DNA from: Microbispora amethystogenes
Lineage (GTDB): Bacteria > Actinomycetota > Actinomycetes > Streptosporangiales > Streptosporangiaceae
Direction: 5' to 3'
DNA length: 64,000 nucleotides
NCBI RefSeq assembly: GCF_016863015.1
Contig: NZ_BOOB01000003.1
Location: forward strand, 186,001 to 250,000
Shown here: in pieces, positions 8,265 through 16,582 of the stretch
How the letters are laid out: each line of letters starts with the position of its first letter
Position numbering within the stretch: position 1 is the first letter of the stretch
Notes under the pieces: generated by a model
What the model saw: the letters and a program-made list of their open reading frames with translations, nothing else
Database searches by the model: none
What the model was told of the DNA's origin: nothing
Program-made: the position numbers and the translations under genes

Positions 8265-11200
8265 GCGGTGAGGTTCCTTGTGAGGTCGTCGAGGAGGGTG
8301 GGGGCGCGGTCGCCGAAGGCATCGTAGAAGCCGTCCTCGCCGCCGCGCAGGTCGAAGGGAGCGTAGTCCAGGGCGTCTTCAGCGACCTCCGCGCTGTTGA
8401 CGATGATCTCGCACAGTTTGTCCAGGAACCACCGCTGCATCGGTGAGAAGGCGCCCTCGGCTGCCTGGTGCCGGGCGAGCCGGGCCGCGTACCGCTCTTC
8501 CACGATGCTGCGGAACGGTCGCAACTCCGCGTCGAGACGCAGCTCGTACCTGATGATGGAGACGAGGTCGGTCGGCCTGGCCCGGTAGCCCCGGGTGCGT
8601 ACCTTGTCCTCGGTCTTCTCGTACGCCTCCCACAGGTGCGTCACGTTGCCGACGAGGGGGACTCGTTCGATGCGGTGGGCCAGATCGCTGACCTCGGCCC
8701 AGGACAGCCGGACGGTGCCGCTCCCTTCCAGCGCCCGCATGAGGGCGATCGAATCGCGGTGGGTGCGAAGGTAGGAGCGGAAGGACTCGACGGTGTTGCG
8801 CGCGATGCGCTCGCGCGGCACGACGCTCGCGTCGGTGACCTTGTCGCGGCTGATCTCGTCGATGAGCTGGTCGTGCTTGTCCCGGATGTCGATGATTCGC
8901 TCACGCAGTTCCGGGTTCTCGGCCAGCGGGCGGGCGGCCTCCCGCAGTCGCTCGGCGACCGCGTCCTCGCCGCCCTGGTCGGCGGTGTGGGCGAGTTCGT
9001 CGGGGTCGACCGCCGTGGCGAGTTTCTGGACCAGTTCGCGCAGGGTCGTGCCCTGACCGACCTGAGCGAGTTCGTCGCGTTCGGCGTCATTGATCTTGCG
9101 GTCGAGAGCGTCCAGGCGTGCGGCCAGGGTGGCGGTCTGGGCCTCGTCCAGGGAGAGGGCGGCGGCCCGGGAGAGAAGCTGCTTGAGGCTGAGCCGGTTC
9201 TCCGGGTCCCGGTTCAACGGTGTGGCCTGGCACAGCGGATGATCGGTGACCCCGACGGCGTCCACGATGACGAAGCGGTCCTTGGTCGTGACACCCTCGT
9301 CCGGGGTGACGGCCTGGAAGTCGTCCGGGTCGATGGTGCGGCAGCCGCGGCCCTTCATCTGCTCGAAGTAGACGGCGCTCCTCACGCTGCGCATGAAGAA
9401 CACACATTCCAGAGGCTTGACGTCGGTGCCGGTGGCGACCATGTCCACGGTCACCGCGATCCGCAGGTCAGCACTGGTTCGCAGCCGCCGCAGCAGGTCC
9501 TTGGGGTCCTCGCCGGCCAGTTTCGACCGGTAGGTGATCTTCGCGCAGAAGTCGTTGCCCTTGCCGAACACGTCGCGTACGGCCTGCACGATGTCGTCGG
9601 CGTGTGAGTCGTCCTGCGCGAAGATAAGCGTCTTTGGCACCGTCGAGGCATAGTGCGGGAACATGCGCGGCAACACGTGGTCGCGGTAGGCCGACACGAC
9701 GGTGCGGATCTGGTCCTTGGCGACCACCGACCGGCCGATCTCCCGCGAGCCGTAGGTGAAGTCCTCGTCGAGTTCCTCGTACCGCTGCCTGCGGGTGCGC
9801 CGATCCCGCTTCGGCACGACCGTACGGGTGCCGTCCTCGTCCAGGGCCGGAATCGTCGAGCCGTCCTCGCCGATCTTCGTCTTGATCCGGAACACGGCGA
9901 AGTCGACGTTGACGCGGTCGGCGACGGACTGCTCGTAGGTGTACTCGCTGACCGGATCACCGAAGAACGCGAGTGCCTGCGCGGTCGGCGTGGCGGTCAG
10001 ACCGACGACGGGCGCGTCGAAATACTGCAGGACGGCCCGCCAGCGCCCGAAGATCGACCGGTGGCACTCGTCCACCACCACGAGGTCGAACGCCTCGGGC
10101 GGCAGTGCGGTGTTGTAGACCGCGTCCACGGGCCGGGAAGGGACGAAGTCGTCCACGTCCTGCTCGTCGGCTTCTCCGGCGGGCAGCGGCTGACCGGTGA
10201 GCGCGCGGTAGAGCCGCTGGATCGTGGTGACGACCACACTCGCGGAGTCGAGCACAGTGCCGCTGGAGAGGCGCTGAACGGTGTAATCCTCGCCGAGCGT
10301 CTGCCCGCTGTCGGTGACGTACCGAGCGAACTCCCCGGCCGCCTGATCACCCAGGTTGTTCCGGTCGACTAAGAAGAGGACGCGTTTCACCCCGGCGTAC
10401 CTGAAGAGCCGATAGGAGAGCGTGACGGCCGTGAACGTCTTGCCCGCGCCGGTGGCCATCTGCACCAGCGCACGCTGGTGGTTGCCGCGAAGGTGACGCT
10501 CCATCCGTTCGATGGCGTCGGCCTGTGCCGGTCGCAGCCCGTCGGCGTCGAGCGGCGGCATGGTGCGCAGCCGGGCACGGAACGTGGGGGCCTGCGGTGT
10601 TTCACCGGCCTCGGCCATCCAGCGCGCGATGGTCTCGGGCCGGTGGAAGGAGAACACCTCGCGCGATCGGGAATCGGGGTCGAGCGTGCAGGTGAAGTGC
10701 GTCTCGACCCCGGTGCTCTCGTAGCGGAACGGGAGCGGCTCGTCGCGCCGCCACACGGCCATACGGTGGCTCCCGGGCAACGCGGACGCATAGTCGTCTG
10801 ACTGCCACTCCACCCCGGTCAGTGGCGTCCCCTCACGCTTGGCCTCGATGACTCCAACGATCTTCTGATCGACGTAGAGGACATAGTCGGCGCGCTTGCG
10901 GCCGATGGCGAACTCCCGTACGGCCACTCCTCGGCCCGCGCCGGGGTTGAGCTCCGGCATGTCCTGCACGATCCAGCCGGCCTCGCTGAGCATCCGGTCG
11001 ATCGTGCGCCGTGTCTGGGCCTCGGTCAGCGGCGGAGCCTGACGCGCCCGGCGGCCGATGGCGTCCCGCCGGGCCGGGGAGACTTTGGCGGGCCCGGCCG
11101 TCTCCTGTTCGAACCGAGCGCGCAGGGCGTTGAGTTCCGCTGCGAGGGCCTGCACCTGTGCGGCTGCGCCATCACGGTCAGCCTGCGCTCGGTTGAGTTC

Positions 11201-11779
11201 CGCCTCGGCCGCCTGACGGGCCTCTGCTTCGGCCTGCTCCCGGGTACGAGACCCGTCCAGCACGAGCTTGGCCTCGGCTAGTTCTGATTTGAAGCGTTCC
11301 AGCTCCGTGGTGAGTTCGGCACTGGCGAGGAGCGCGGGCGGTGACAGGGGAACGAAGGCGACGAGTTCCCGCTCGCCCGTGATCGCGCGATGGAGCAGCA
11401 GGCCCAGTTGGAAGCAGCGTTCGAGGCAGCGCAGGGCCGTGGGAGCGCTGGCCGCGTGCGCGTGCACGGCTTCGTTCCCCGACCGGCGGATCTGATGGAA
11501 CGCGTCGGCGACATTCGGCGTGATCACGTTCGCCGTGGTCAGGGCGTTGATGCGATGAACCAGGTTATGTCCGTCCACCGGAATTCCGGTGGACCGAATC
11601 ATCACGGCCGTCAGCACTTCGATGAATTGGCGGCATTTGATGAGCGCGCCATTCGGGTCGGTGAAAACGATGGCCTCGGCACCCGCGCCATAGGCCACCA
11701 GAAGTGGCTCGTGCCGGAGTAGGAACCCGAAATTAGGGGAGCGGCCGGCGAGATCGCGTAAGCGTGGGTCCTCCGTCAC
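8261..11779 (-). CDS. hsdR: Type I restriction endonuclease subunit HsdR with N-terminal DUF4145
   Basis: I chose the GTG at 11779 because AAGGAC lies about 7 bases upstream; an ATG at 11794 is the alternative. The long open frame beyond it has no RBS or conserved content. The protein has 1172 residues. A DUF4145 domain comes first (SPNFGFLLRHEPLLVAYG), then an Ala/Glu-rich coiled coil. The HsdR_N nuclease has RADYVLYV and GVIEAKRE (near residue 310). The SF2 translocase has QMATGAGKT (about 440), VVDECHRS (about 570) and GLTATPT. It cuts DNA after ATP-driven translocation when HsdS sites are unmethylated. This is the first gene of the R-S-M-AIPR operon. Confidence 0.95.
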   Translation of the reverse strand: MTEDPRLRDLAGRSPNFGFLLRHEPLLVAYGAGAEAIVFTDPNGALIKCRQFIEVLTAVMIRSTGIPVDGHNLVHRINALTTANVITPNVADAFHQIRRSGNEAVHAHAASAPTALRCLERCFQLGLLLHRAITGERELVAFVPLSPPALLASAELTTELERFKSELAEAKLVLDGSRTREQAEAEARQAAEAELNRAQADRDGAAAQVQALAAELNALRARFEQETAGPAKVSPARRDAIGRRARQAPPLTEAQTRRTIDRMLSEAGWIVQDMPELNPGAGRGVAVREFAIGRKRADYVLYVDQKIVGVIEAKREGTPLTGVEWQSDDYASALPGSHRMAVWRRDEPLPFRYESTGVETHFTCTLDPDSRSREVFSFHRPETIARWMAEAGETPQAPTFRARLRTMPPLDADGLRPAQADAIERMERHLRGNHQRALVQMATGAGKTFTAVTLSYRLFRYAGVKRVLFLVDRNNLGDQAAGEFARYVTDSGQTLGEDYTVQRLSSGTVLDSASVVVTTIQRLYRALTGQPLPAGEADEQDVDDFVPSRPVDAVYNTALPPEAFDLVVVDECHRSIFGRWRAVLQYFDAPVVGLTATPTAQALAFFGDPVSEYTYEQSVADRVNVDFAVFRIKTKIGEDGSTIPALDEDGTRTVVPKRDRRTRRQRYEELDEDFTYGSREIGRSVVAKDQIRTVVSAYRDHVLPRMFPHYASTVPKTLIFAQDDSHADDIVQAVRDVFGKGNDFCAKITYRSKLAGEDPKDLLRRLRTSADLRIAVTVDMVATGTDVKPLECVFFMRSVRSAVYFEQMKGRGCRTIDPDDFQAVTPDEGVTTKDRFVIVDAVGVTDHPLCQATPLNRDPENRLSLKQLLSRAAALSLDEAQTATLAARLDALDRKINDAERDELAQVGQGTTLRELVQKLATAVDPDELAHTADQGGEDAVAERLREAARPLAENPELRERIIDIRDKHDQLIDEISRDKVTDASVVPRERIARNTVESFRSYLRTHRDSIALMRALEGSGTVRLSWAEVSDLAHRIERVPLVGNVTHLWEAYEKTEDKVRTRGYRARPTDLVSIIRYELRLDAELRPFRSIVEERYAARLARHQAAEGAFSPMQRWFLDKLCEIIVNSAEVAEDALDYAPFDLRGGEDGFYDAFGDRAPTLLDDLTRNLTA

Positions 11780-11905
11780 CCCAGGTCCTTCCATGCCCGG
11801 CTTCGATCGTCGTTGCCCAGTCTGCATGATCAGGCAAGCCGTTTTTCTGGCATTCAGGACATCGGAGGCTAATCCCTGTCGACACAATCTGATCACAGTG
11901 CCCGG

Positions 11906-11939
11906 ACCCCGCCGGTCGGGACAATCCGACCAGCGGGGT
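11906..11939 (-). terminator. Long GC hairpin after the DUF6907 gene
   Basis: ACCCCGCCGGTCGG (11906-11919) can pair with CCGACCAGCGGGGT (11926-11939) over 14 positions with a single mismatch, around the loop GACAAT. It begins 7 bases after the stop codon of the DUF6907-like gene (11947), and hsdR starts about 130 bases further downstream on the same strand. It therefore probably separates the regulatory pair from the R-M operon. There is no U-run, as is common for actinomycete terminators. Confidence 0.5.
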
Positions 11940-11946
11940 GGAGACG

Positions 11947-12273
11947 TCAGGCCCCTGGTACCGGGGGGTCCGGCGATTCCATGCCGCCCAGGCTGCCGAG
12001 TTCGATCAGGTGAACCCCGGCGGCGCGTGCCTGGGAAACCGTCAGTTCGGCGACAAGGTGGTCGTCGAGCTGGACCTGTACATATGGTTCGTCGTCCTCC
12101 GGTCGGAGGATCAGGTCGAGCCACAACTGTCGGGACAGGGGATCCGCGCTCAGCTCCACGCCGCGCAGCCATGCGTTGTGGATACGCTCGCCGCGCCGCT
12201 CGCCGATGTGCGCCTCCATGCACCAGGGCGGGCACCACCGAGTGCGCAGGAAGGCCCTGACGAGGCGCTTCAC
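11947..12273 (-). CDS. Small DUF6907-like protein with CPPWC motif
   Basis: 108 residues from a GTG at 12273 that overlaps the stop of the upstream 72-residue gene (GTGA, 4 bases), so the two are translationally coupled. The N-terminus reads TRWCPPWCMEAH. This Cys-Pro-x-Trp-Cys...His arrangement is typical of the small actinobacterial DUF6907 family and could bind a metal. A predicted beta-rich half follows (LWLDLILRPEDDEPYVQVQL). Such proteins are usually encoded beside XRE regulators in streptomycetes and relatives, as here. Function is unknown; an accessory or sensing role with the XRE protein is a guess from context. Confidence 0.7.
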   Translation of the reverse strand: MKRLVRAFLRTRWCPPWCMEAHIGERRGERIHNAWLRGVELSADPLSRQLWLDLILRPEDDEPYVQVQLDDHLVAELTVSQARAAGVHLIELGSLGGMESPDPPVPGA

Positions 12274-12488
12274 GGACCCACCGCCAGGTCGGCCAGGCTC
12301 TCCTGCTCGGCGATGGCGTGGCAGAGCTCGCGCAGGTCGTCGCCGTCCACGGTGCGGAAGGCGCCCGCGTCCTCCGCTCGGAGGGGGAACGGACGCTCGC
12401 GGGTCGCCCAGAAGCGGCCCGCGTCGCTCCGCATGATCCGCCACCCGGCGAACCTCGTCCCGGCGGTGTTGCCCCTATCGTGTGACAT
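12270..12488 (-). CDS. 72-residue hypothetical protein paired with XRE/DUF6907 module
   Basis: Starts at ATG 12488 with AGGAGG upstream. The sequence has GWRIMRSDAGRFWATRERPF in its first half and an acidic helix (GDDLRELCHAIAEQESL) in the second. Small proteins with this GWRI.R.D.GRFWATR pattern are recurrent partners of actinomycete XRE regulators, but I know of no assigned activity. It is divergent from the XRE gene at 12668 and coupled to the DUF6907-like gene. Confidence 0.7.
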   Translation of the reverse strand: MSHDRGNTAGTRFAGWRIMRSDAGRFWATRERPFPLRAEDAGAFRTVDGDDLRELCHAIAEQESLADLAVGP

Positions 12489-12667
12489 GGGTCAGGACCT
12501 CCTCCTGATCAAGGGACCCGTACGGCGCCGCGAACGCCTGCGGGTCCCGCGTTTTACCAGGTCGTGAACCCTGGACGATGTCATCATGGGGAACGGTCGG
12601 GGACGCCGGAAGCGCATCGGCGCTGGGAGCTCGGCCTCCAGCGCCCACCAGCAACCGAGAGGTGCCC

Positions 12668-13951
12668 GTGCCGCGTTCCTCCGAGCCGGTCAATCCGGCT
12701 GCTTCCCCCTGGCATCTGCTCGGCTCCGCCGTACGGCACTGGCGCGAGGAGGTGCGGCATCTCAGCCAGCGCGAGGTGGCCAAGGCGGCCTATCTGGACG
12801 ACGGGGACCTGTCGAAGTGGGAACGCGGGCTTGCTCGCCCGCACGCGGACGTGGTGGCGAGGCTGGATACGGCTCTCGGTGCGGGTCAGCACCTTGTGGC
12901 GCTGCACGCCACTGTCGTGGAGCTGGAAAGGCTGCGTACGGTGGCGACGGGACCACGCGCGGAGGAGGAGATCGCGACGGAACGCCGACATCTTCTGCAA
13001 CTCGCCATCGCCGGGACGCTCGGCGCCGGTTCCGAGCCCATTCGGCGGCTCCTCGGTGACGCGTTCGGCCAGGAGTTCCGGGCCGTCGAGGACTGGGAAA
13101 TGGCCTGCGCGGACCACCTGTACGCGTTGCGGACTCGCCCCCCGTCCCAGGTGGCGTCGGACCTGCTCGTCGACCTGCTGACCGTGCGGCGGCAGTTGGA
13201 GACGGCGACTCCCGCTCAAGCCGTCGAGCTCCAGCGGATCACCGCCACGCTCGCGTCCGTGCAGGGCAACGCATTGACCCGCCTGGGCGAGCACGGCGCG
13301 GCGCTGCGCTGGTGGCGTACGGCCCGCCAGGCGGCCGACGCCTCCGGCGACCTCGGGCTGCGGCTGATGGTCCGGGGGGAGGAGGCGGGCCACGGGCTCT
13401 ACGGGCAGCGCGACCCGGAGACCGTGCTGGGCCTCGTCGAGAGCGCCGAGCGGATCGCGGGCGGGCCGACCGCTGACCTGCTCACCACCCGGGCGAAGGC
13501 GTTGAGCCTGCTGGGCAGGCACGACGAGGCGCGCGACACCGTGAATGCCCTCATCGCGCTCGCGTGCGGCGGCGTCAAAGGAGAAGCGTTCGGCTTCTGG
13601 AAACCGGACCAGATCAACTTCGCGGAGAGCTGGGTGTACGCCAGCGCGGGTGACGAGGCGGCGGCTGACCGCGCCAGGCAGCAGGTGCTCGCCGCCACCC
13701 GCGACTATCAGTACGACGCGAACGTCCGTCTGCACGAGGCGCTCTGCATCGTCTCCAAGGGAGGAGCGGACACGGGCATGCGCCAAGCCGCCGCCGTGAT
13801 CACCAGCCTTCCGGCCGCCTATCGCAGCCACCACATCGTGCAGACCGGGCGTCTGGTGCTGCGGGCCGTACCGGTGGACCAGCGCGGACGCAGGGCCGTC
13901 GGCGAGTTCCGCGAACTCCTCGGGGCAGGCGCTGGGACCGCTACGGCGTGA
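12668..13951 (+). CDS. XRE-family HTH regulator with TPR-like C-terminal domain
   Basis: I place the start at GTG 12668 (GAGAGG 5 bases upstream), giving 427 residues; the frame is open back to 12578. The N-terminal HTH (about 10-75) includes SQREVAKAAYLDDGDLSKWE. The remaining 350 residues are alpha-helical with TPR-like repeats (e.g. RLGEHGAALRWWRTARQAAD and SLLGRHDEARDTVNAL). This architecture is common in actinomycete developmental and stress regulators, where the helical part binds a peptide or partner protein. It is divergent from the 72-residue/DUF6907 pair, which it probably regulates. Its 3' end overlaps the convergent GNAT gene by 11 bases. Confidence 0.85.
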   Translation: MPRSSEPVNPAASPWHLLGSAVRHWREEVRHLSQREVAKAAYLDDGDLSKWERGLARPHADVVARLDTALGAGQHLVALHATVVELERLRTVATGPRAEEEIATERRHLLQLAIAGTLGAGSEPIRRLLGDAFGQEFRAVEDWEMACADHLYALRTRPPSQVASDLLVDLLTVRRQLETATPAQAVELQRITATLASVQGNALTRLGEHGAALRWWRTARQAADASGDLGLRLMVRGEEAGHGLYGQRDPETVLGLVESAERIAGGPTADLLTTRAKALSLLGRHDEARDTVNALIALACGGVKGEAFGFWKPDQINFAESWVYASAGDEAAADRARQQVLAATRDYQYDANVRLHEALCIVSKGGADTGMRQAAAVITSLPAAYRSHHIVQTGRLVLRAVPVDQRGRRAVGEFRELLGAGAGTATA

Positions 13952-14666
13952 TCCGCGGCGACGGGGGCCACGGCGTACGGAAGCCGCGGAAGGTCACGCG
14001 CCTGCGGACGGCGAAGCCGAGCCGCTCGTAGAGGGCGATCGCGGAGGTGTTGGCTTCGGCCGCGTGGAGGAACGGGCGCTCGTTCCGCGCGATGATGCGT
14101 GCGACCAAGGCGTTCACCAGCCGGGCGGCATACCCCCGCCCGCGCGCTTCGGGGGCGGTGCAGACGGCGCTGATCTCGGTCCATCCGGGTGGGCGGAGCC
14201 GTTCGCCCGCCATGGCGACCAGGGCGCCGTTCTCGCGGATTCCCAGGTAGGTGCCGAGTTCGTGAGTGCGGGGCCAGAACGGTCCCGGCCGGGTCCGCGC
14301 GGTGAGATCGAGCATCTCCGGCACGTCGCCGACCCCCAGTTCGACTATCTCCGAGCAGGGCTCGACGTCGGCGCGACCGGGGATCGCGGGAAAGACCAGC
14401 TGGAGGCCGTCGAGAGTGAAGAGCGGCTCCCAGTCGGCGGGCGGGGTCGCCGGGCAGCTGAACAGGTCGGCGAACCCGCCGCGACCGAGCAGGCGCGCGA
14501 GGTCGTCCCACTCCGCCGGGTCCGGCTCGGCGGACACCGTGGAGAAGCTCGCGACCTCCGGCAGGTAACCGGCAGCCCGGCCGAGCCGGCGGGCGAGGTG
14601 CGCGTGGTGGCCGCGGAGCGACTCGCCGACCGGGTCGTCGAGTGCGACGGTGTCGCGGTCGATCAT
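13941..14666 (-). CDS. GNAT-family N-acetyltransferase (FR47-like)
   Basis: About 241 residues from ATG 14666 (MIDRDTVALDD), preceded by GGAAGG; an ATG at 14711 would add 15 residues encoded by tandem repeats. The acetyl-CoA-binding motif A is in the C-terminal third: AVCTAPEARGRGYAARLV. Motif B follows (ANTSAIALYERLGFAVRR). The N-terminal half is poorly conserved, as in other FR47-like enzymes. It transfers an acetyl group to an unknown amine in the cytoplasm. It stands alone between convergent and unrelated genes. Confidence 0.85.
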   Translation of the reverse strand: MIDRDTVALDDPVGESLRGHHAHLARRLGRAAGYLPEVASFSTVSAEPDPAEWDDLARLLGRGGFADLFSCPATPPADWEPLFTLDGLQLVFPAIPGRADVEPCSEIVELGVGDVPEMLDLTARTRPGPFWPRTHELGTYLGIRENGALVAMAGERLRPPGWTEISAVCTAPEARGRGYAARLVNALVARIIARNERPFLHAAEANTSAIALYERLGFAVRRRVTFRGFRTPWPPSPRITP

Positions 14667-14670
14667 CGCC

Positions 14671-14712
14671 CAGTGCCTTCCACTCAGTGCCTTCCGCTCA
14701 GTGCCTTCCATG
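14671..14712. repeat. Three tandem 14-base copies spanning the GNAT start region
   Basis: CAGTGCCTTCCACT (14671-14684), CAGTGCCTTCCGCT (14685-14698) and CAGTGCCTTCCATG (14699-14712) are direct repeats. On the minus strand each supplies a GGAAGG Shine-Dalgarno-like element. Copy number could therefore alter initiation of the GNAT gene, and the third copy creates the upstream ATG at 14711. Confidence 0.75.
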
Positions 14713-14745
14713 CCGGGCCGCGACCTGCGTGCAGCCGCAGTCTAG

Positions 14746-15549
14746 TCAGGCGGGTTCCTGACCTGCCTTCCGGAGGAGGTCGTCGTGGACGCCGGAGGCC
14801 GGTGAGACGGCTGGATCGATGAACCACTCCCGCCCGAGCAGGAGGCCGAACACGGGCGCGGGAAGCCCGACCAAGATCCGGAAGACCGCCCCGGTCCGGC
14901 CGCGCCCGTACACCTGCGACCGGTGGGCGGCGAGGGCCGCCCGCTTCTGCCGGGCGAAGCGGCGCACGTCGATCCGGTGGGTGATCTCGGCCCGGGAGCT
15001 GTAACCGACGGTCTCGTGGCGGACCGGGAGCCGGAGGAACCGGAGCAGGCTGAACAGCCGCACCAGCGGCTCCCGCGGCATCGTCGCCTGCAGGACGCGC
15101 GCACCGGTCATCTCGGCGGCGAGGGCGCCGACGCGGTGCACCTTCACGTGGTCGTGGTGCCCGTAGCCGCCGTGCGCGTCGTAGCTGAGCAGCAGGTCCA
15201 CGTGCTCGTCACGCAGCAGCCCGGCCAGCCGCGCGGCGGCCTCGTCCTCCGGAGCGCGGGCGAATCGCGGACGATCCGGCGGGTCGGGGAACAGGATCGG
15301 CCCGTGCCCGCTGTCGGCGTAGCCGAGGTGGACGACCCGGGCGACGCCCAGCACGCTCGCGGCGGCGCGTAGTTCGTCCAGCCGCATCCGCCCGTCCGGG
15401 CCGGTGGCCGCGCCCATGACCCCGTCGGAGGCGACCACGACGATCACCCGATGTCCCTCGGCCGCCAACCTCGCGAGCGTGCCGCCGGTGAGCAGCGCCT
15501 CGTCGTCCGGGTGCGCGTGGAAGGCCAGGACCGTCGCCACTTCGGCCAC
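14746..15549 (-). CDS. PIG-L family deacetylase (LmbE-like)
   Basis: 267 residues from GTG 15549, with AAGG upstream; the longer frame has no conserved content. Zinc ligands are in FHAHPDDEALL near the N-terminus and in GGYGHHDHVKVH. The fold is that of GlcNAc-PI de-N-acetylases, the family that contains the mycothiol enzymes MshB and Mca. The C-terminal part (SLLRFLRLPVRHETVGYSSR) is specific to a subgroup of unknown substrate. The gene is divergent from a MerR regulator across a 56-base region, so it may be that regulator's target. Confidence 0.85.
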   Translation of the reverse strand: MAEVATVLAFHAHPDDEALLTGGTLARLAAEGHRVIVVVASDGVMGAATGPDGRMRLDELRAAASVLGVARVVHLGYADSGHGPILFPDPPDRPRFARAPEDEAAARLAGLLRDEHVDLLLSYDAHGGYGHHDHVKVHRVGALAAEMTGARVLQATMPREPLVRLFSLLRFLRLPVRHETVGYSSRAEITHRIDVRRFARQKRAALAAHRSQVYGRGRTGAVFRILVGLPAPVFGLLLGREWFIDPAVSPASGVHDDLLRKAGQEPA

Positions 15550-15567
15550 CCAAGCGGCCTTCGGCCC

Positions 15568-15598
15568 TTGAACCTCCCGTCGCGGGAGGTCGTAGCGT
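15568..15598 (+). promoter_or_regulatory. MerR-type promoter with 19-bp spacer and perfect dyad
   Basis: TTGAAC (15568-15573) and TAGCGT (15593-15598) are separated by exactly 19 bases, the extended spacing typical of MerR-activated promoters. A perfect 8-3-8 dyad (15572-15590, ACCTCCCG/CGGGAGGT) fills the spacer. The predicted transcription start falls at or next to the GTG at 15606, so the regulator's own mRNA would be leaderless. The dyad also lies 22 bases upstream of the divergent PIG-L start. Confidence 0.8.
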
Positions 15599-15605
15599 TT
15601 CCGGC

Positions 15606-16379
15606 GTGAGCGGGGCAGACGACGCCGGACGACGGTGGTCCATCGGAGAACTGGCGCGGGCCACCGGGACGACCGTGCGCGCGCTGTACCACTACGACGA
15701 GATAGGACTGCTCGTCGCGAGCGAGCGCACGGTCGCCGGCCATCGCCGGTACACCGAACGTGACCTGCGCCGGCTCTACCGCGTACGGGCACTGCGCGGG
15801 CTCGGGCTGTCGCTGGAGGAGGTCGCGGCCGTACTCGCGGGCGCGGCGGACGACCCGGAGTCGCTGCGTGACCTGCTCGCTGAGCAGTTGCGCAGGCTCG
15901 ACCAGCACGCCGAACGGATCGGCGTGCTGCGGCAGCGGATCGGTGACCTGCTCCGGCAGACCGGCGACCCGTACGGCCCCGATCCGGATCGGTTGATGGC
16001 GACGTTGGAGGTCATGTCGGTGTTCGAGACGTATTTCACTGAAGAGCAGCGCGGCCGGCTCACGGAGCGGCGGGACGCGCTGGGCCCCGAGGGCGTCGAG
16101 GCCGCGAGGCGCGAGTGGGCCGGCCTCGTCGAGGAGGGCCTGCGGCACCTGGCCGGCGGCATCCCCGCGGACGACCCGCGGGCCCGGGACCTCGTACGCC
16201 GCTGGGACGCGCTGGCGGGCCGGTTCCACCCGGAAGGGCCCGCGGGCGCGGAGACCGCGGCGGCGGCCCGCAGGATGTGGCGGGACAACAGCGCGGAGAT
16301 CGGAGCGAACCTGCCCTGGCCGGCCGAGCGGATGTCCGGCCTGGTCGCCTACCTGGAGCAGGCCCGCCGGGCGGGCTGA
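15606..16379 (+). CDS. MerR-family regulator with TipA-S-like ligand-binding domain
   Basis: 257 residues. The winged-helix MerR domain (WSIGELARATGTTVRALYHY, residues about 11-78) is followed by a dimerisation helix (about 85-125). A TipAS-like antibiotic-recognition fold comes last (ETYFTEEQRGRLTERRDALG ... RFHPEG ... MWRDNSAEIGANL). TipA-type proteins bind thiopeptides or other amphipathic drugs and activate their own promoter, which fits the 19-bp-spacer promoter directly upstream. The ligand is unknown. The GTG start is probably leaderless. Confidence 0.88.
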   Translation: MSGADDAGRRWSIGELARATGTTVRALYHYDEIGLLVASERTVAGHRRYTERDLRRLYRVRALRGLGLSLEEVAAVLAGAADDPESLRDLLAEQLRRLDQHAERIGVLRQRIGDLLRQTGDPYGPDPDRLMATLEVMSVFETYFTEEQRGRLTERRDALGPEGVEAARREWAGLVEEGLRHLAGGIPADDPRARDLVRRWDALAGRFHPEGPAGAETAAAARRMWRDNSAEIGANLPWPAERMSGLVAYLEQARRAG

Positions 16380-16511
16380 ACCCGTCCCCAGGCCCGGTCC
16401 GGCCGCGCCGGATGCCGGAGGCGGTCGTCGGGGCGGGGTGCGGGCGGGGTGAACCTTTCACGGGGTCCGCCGCGTCTTCCGAGCCCCGGATTCAGCGGGG
16501 AAGCGGGAGCG

Positions 16512-16540
16512 TTGACCCGCCGGAAGGACCGGCCTACCGT
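16512..16540 (+). promoter_or_regulatory. Predicted housekeeping-type promoter of the secreted-protein gene
   Basis: TTGACC (16512-16517), a 17-base spacer and TACCGT (16535-16540) give a good SigA/HrdB-like promoter. It lies about 43 bases upstream of the GTG at 16583, leaving a short leader with GGAGG. Confidence 0.55.
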
Positions 16541-16582
16541 GCGGGTCGCACGCCCCCGTCCCTGTCGTCCGCCGGAGGTCCC

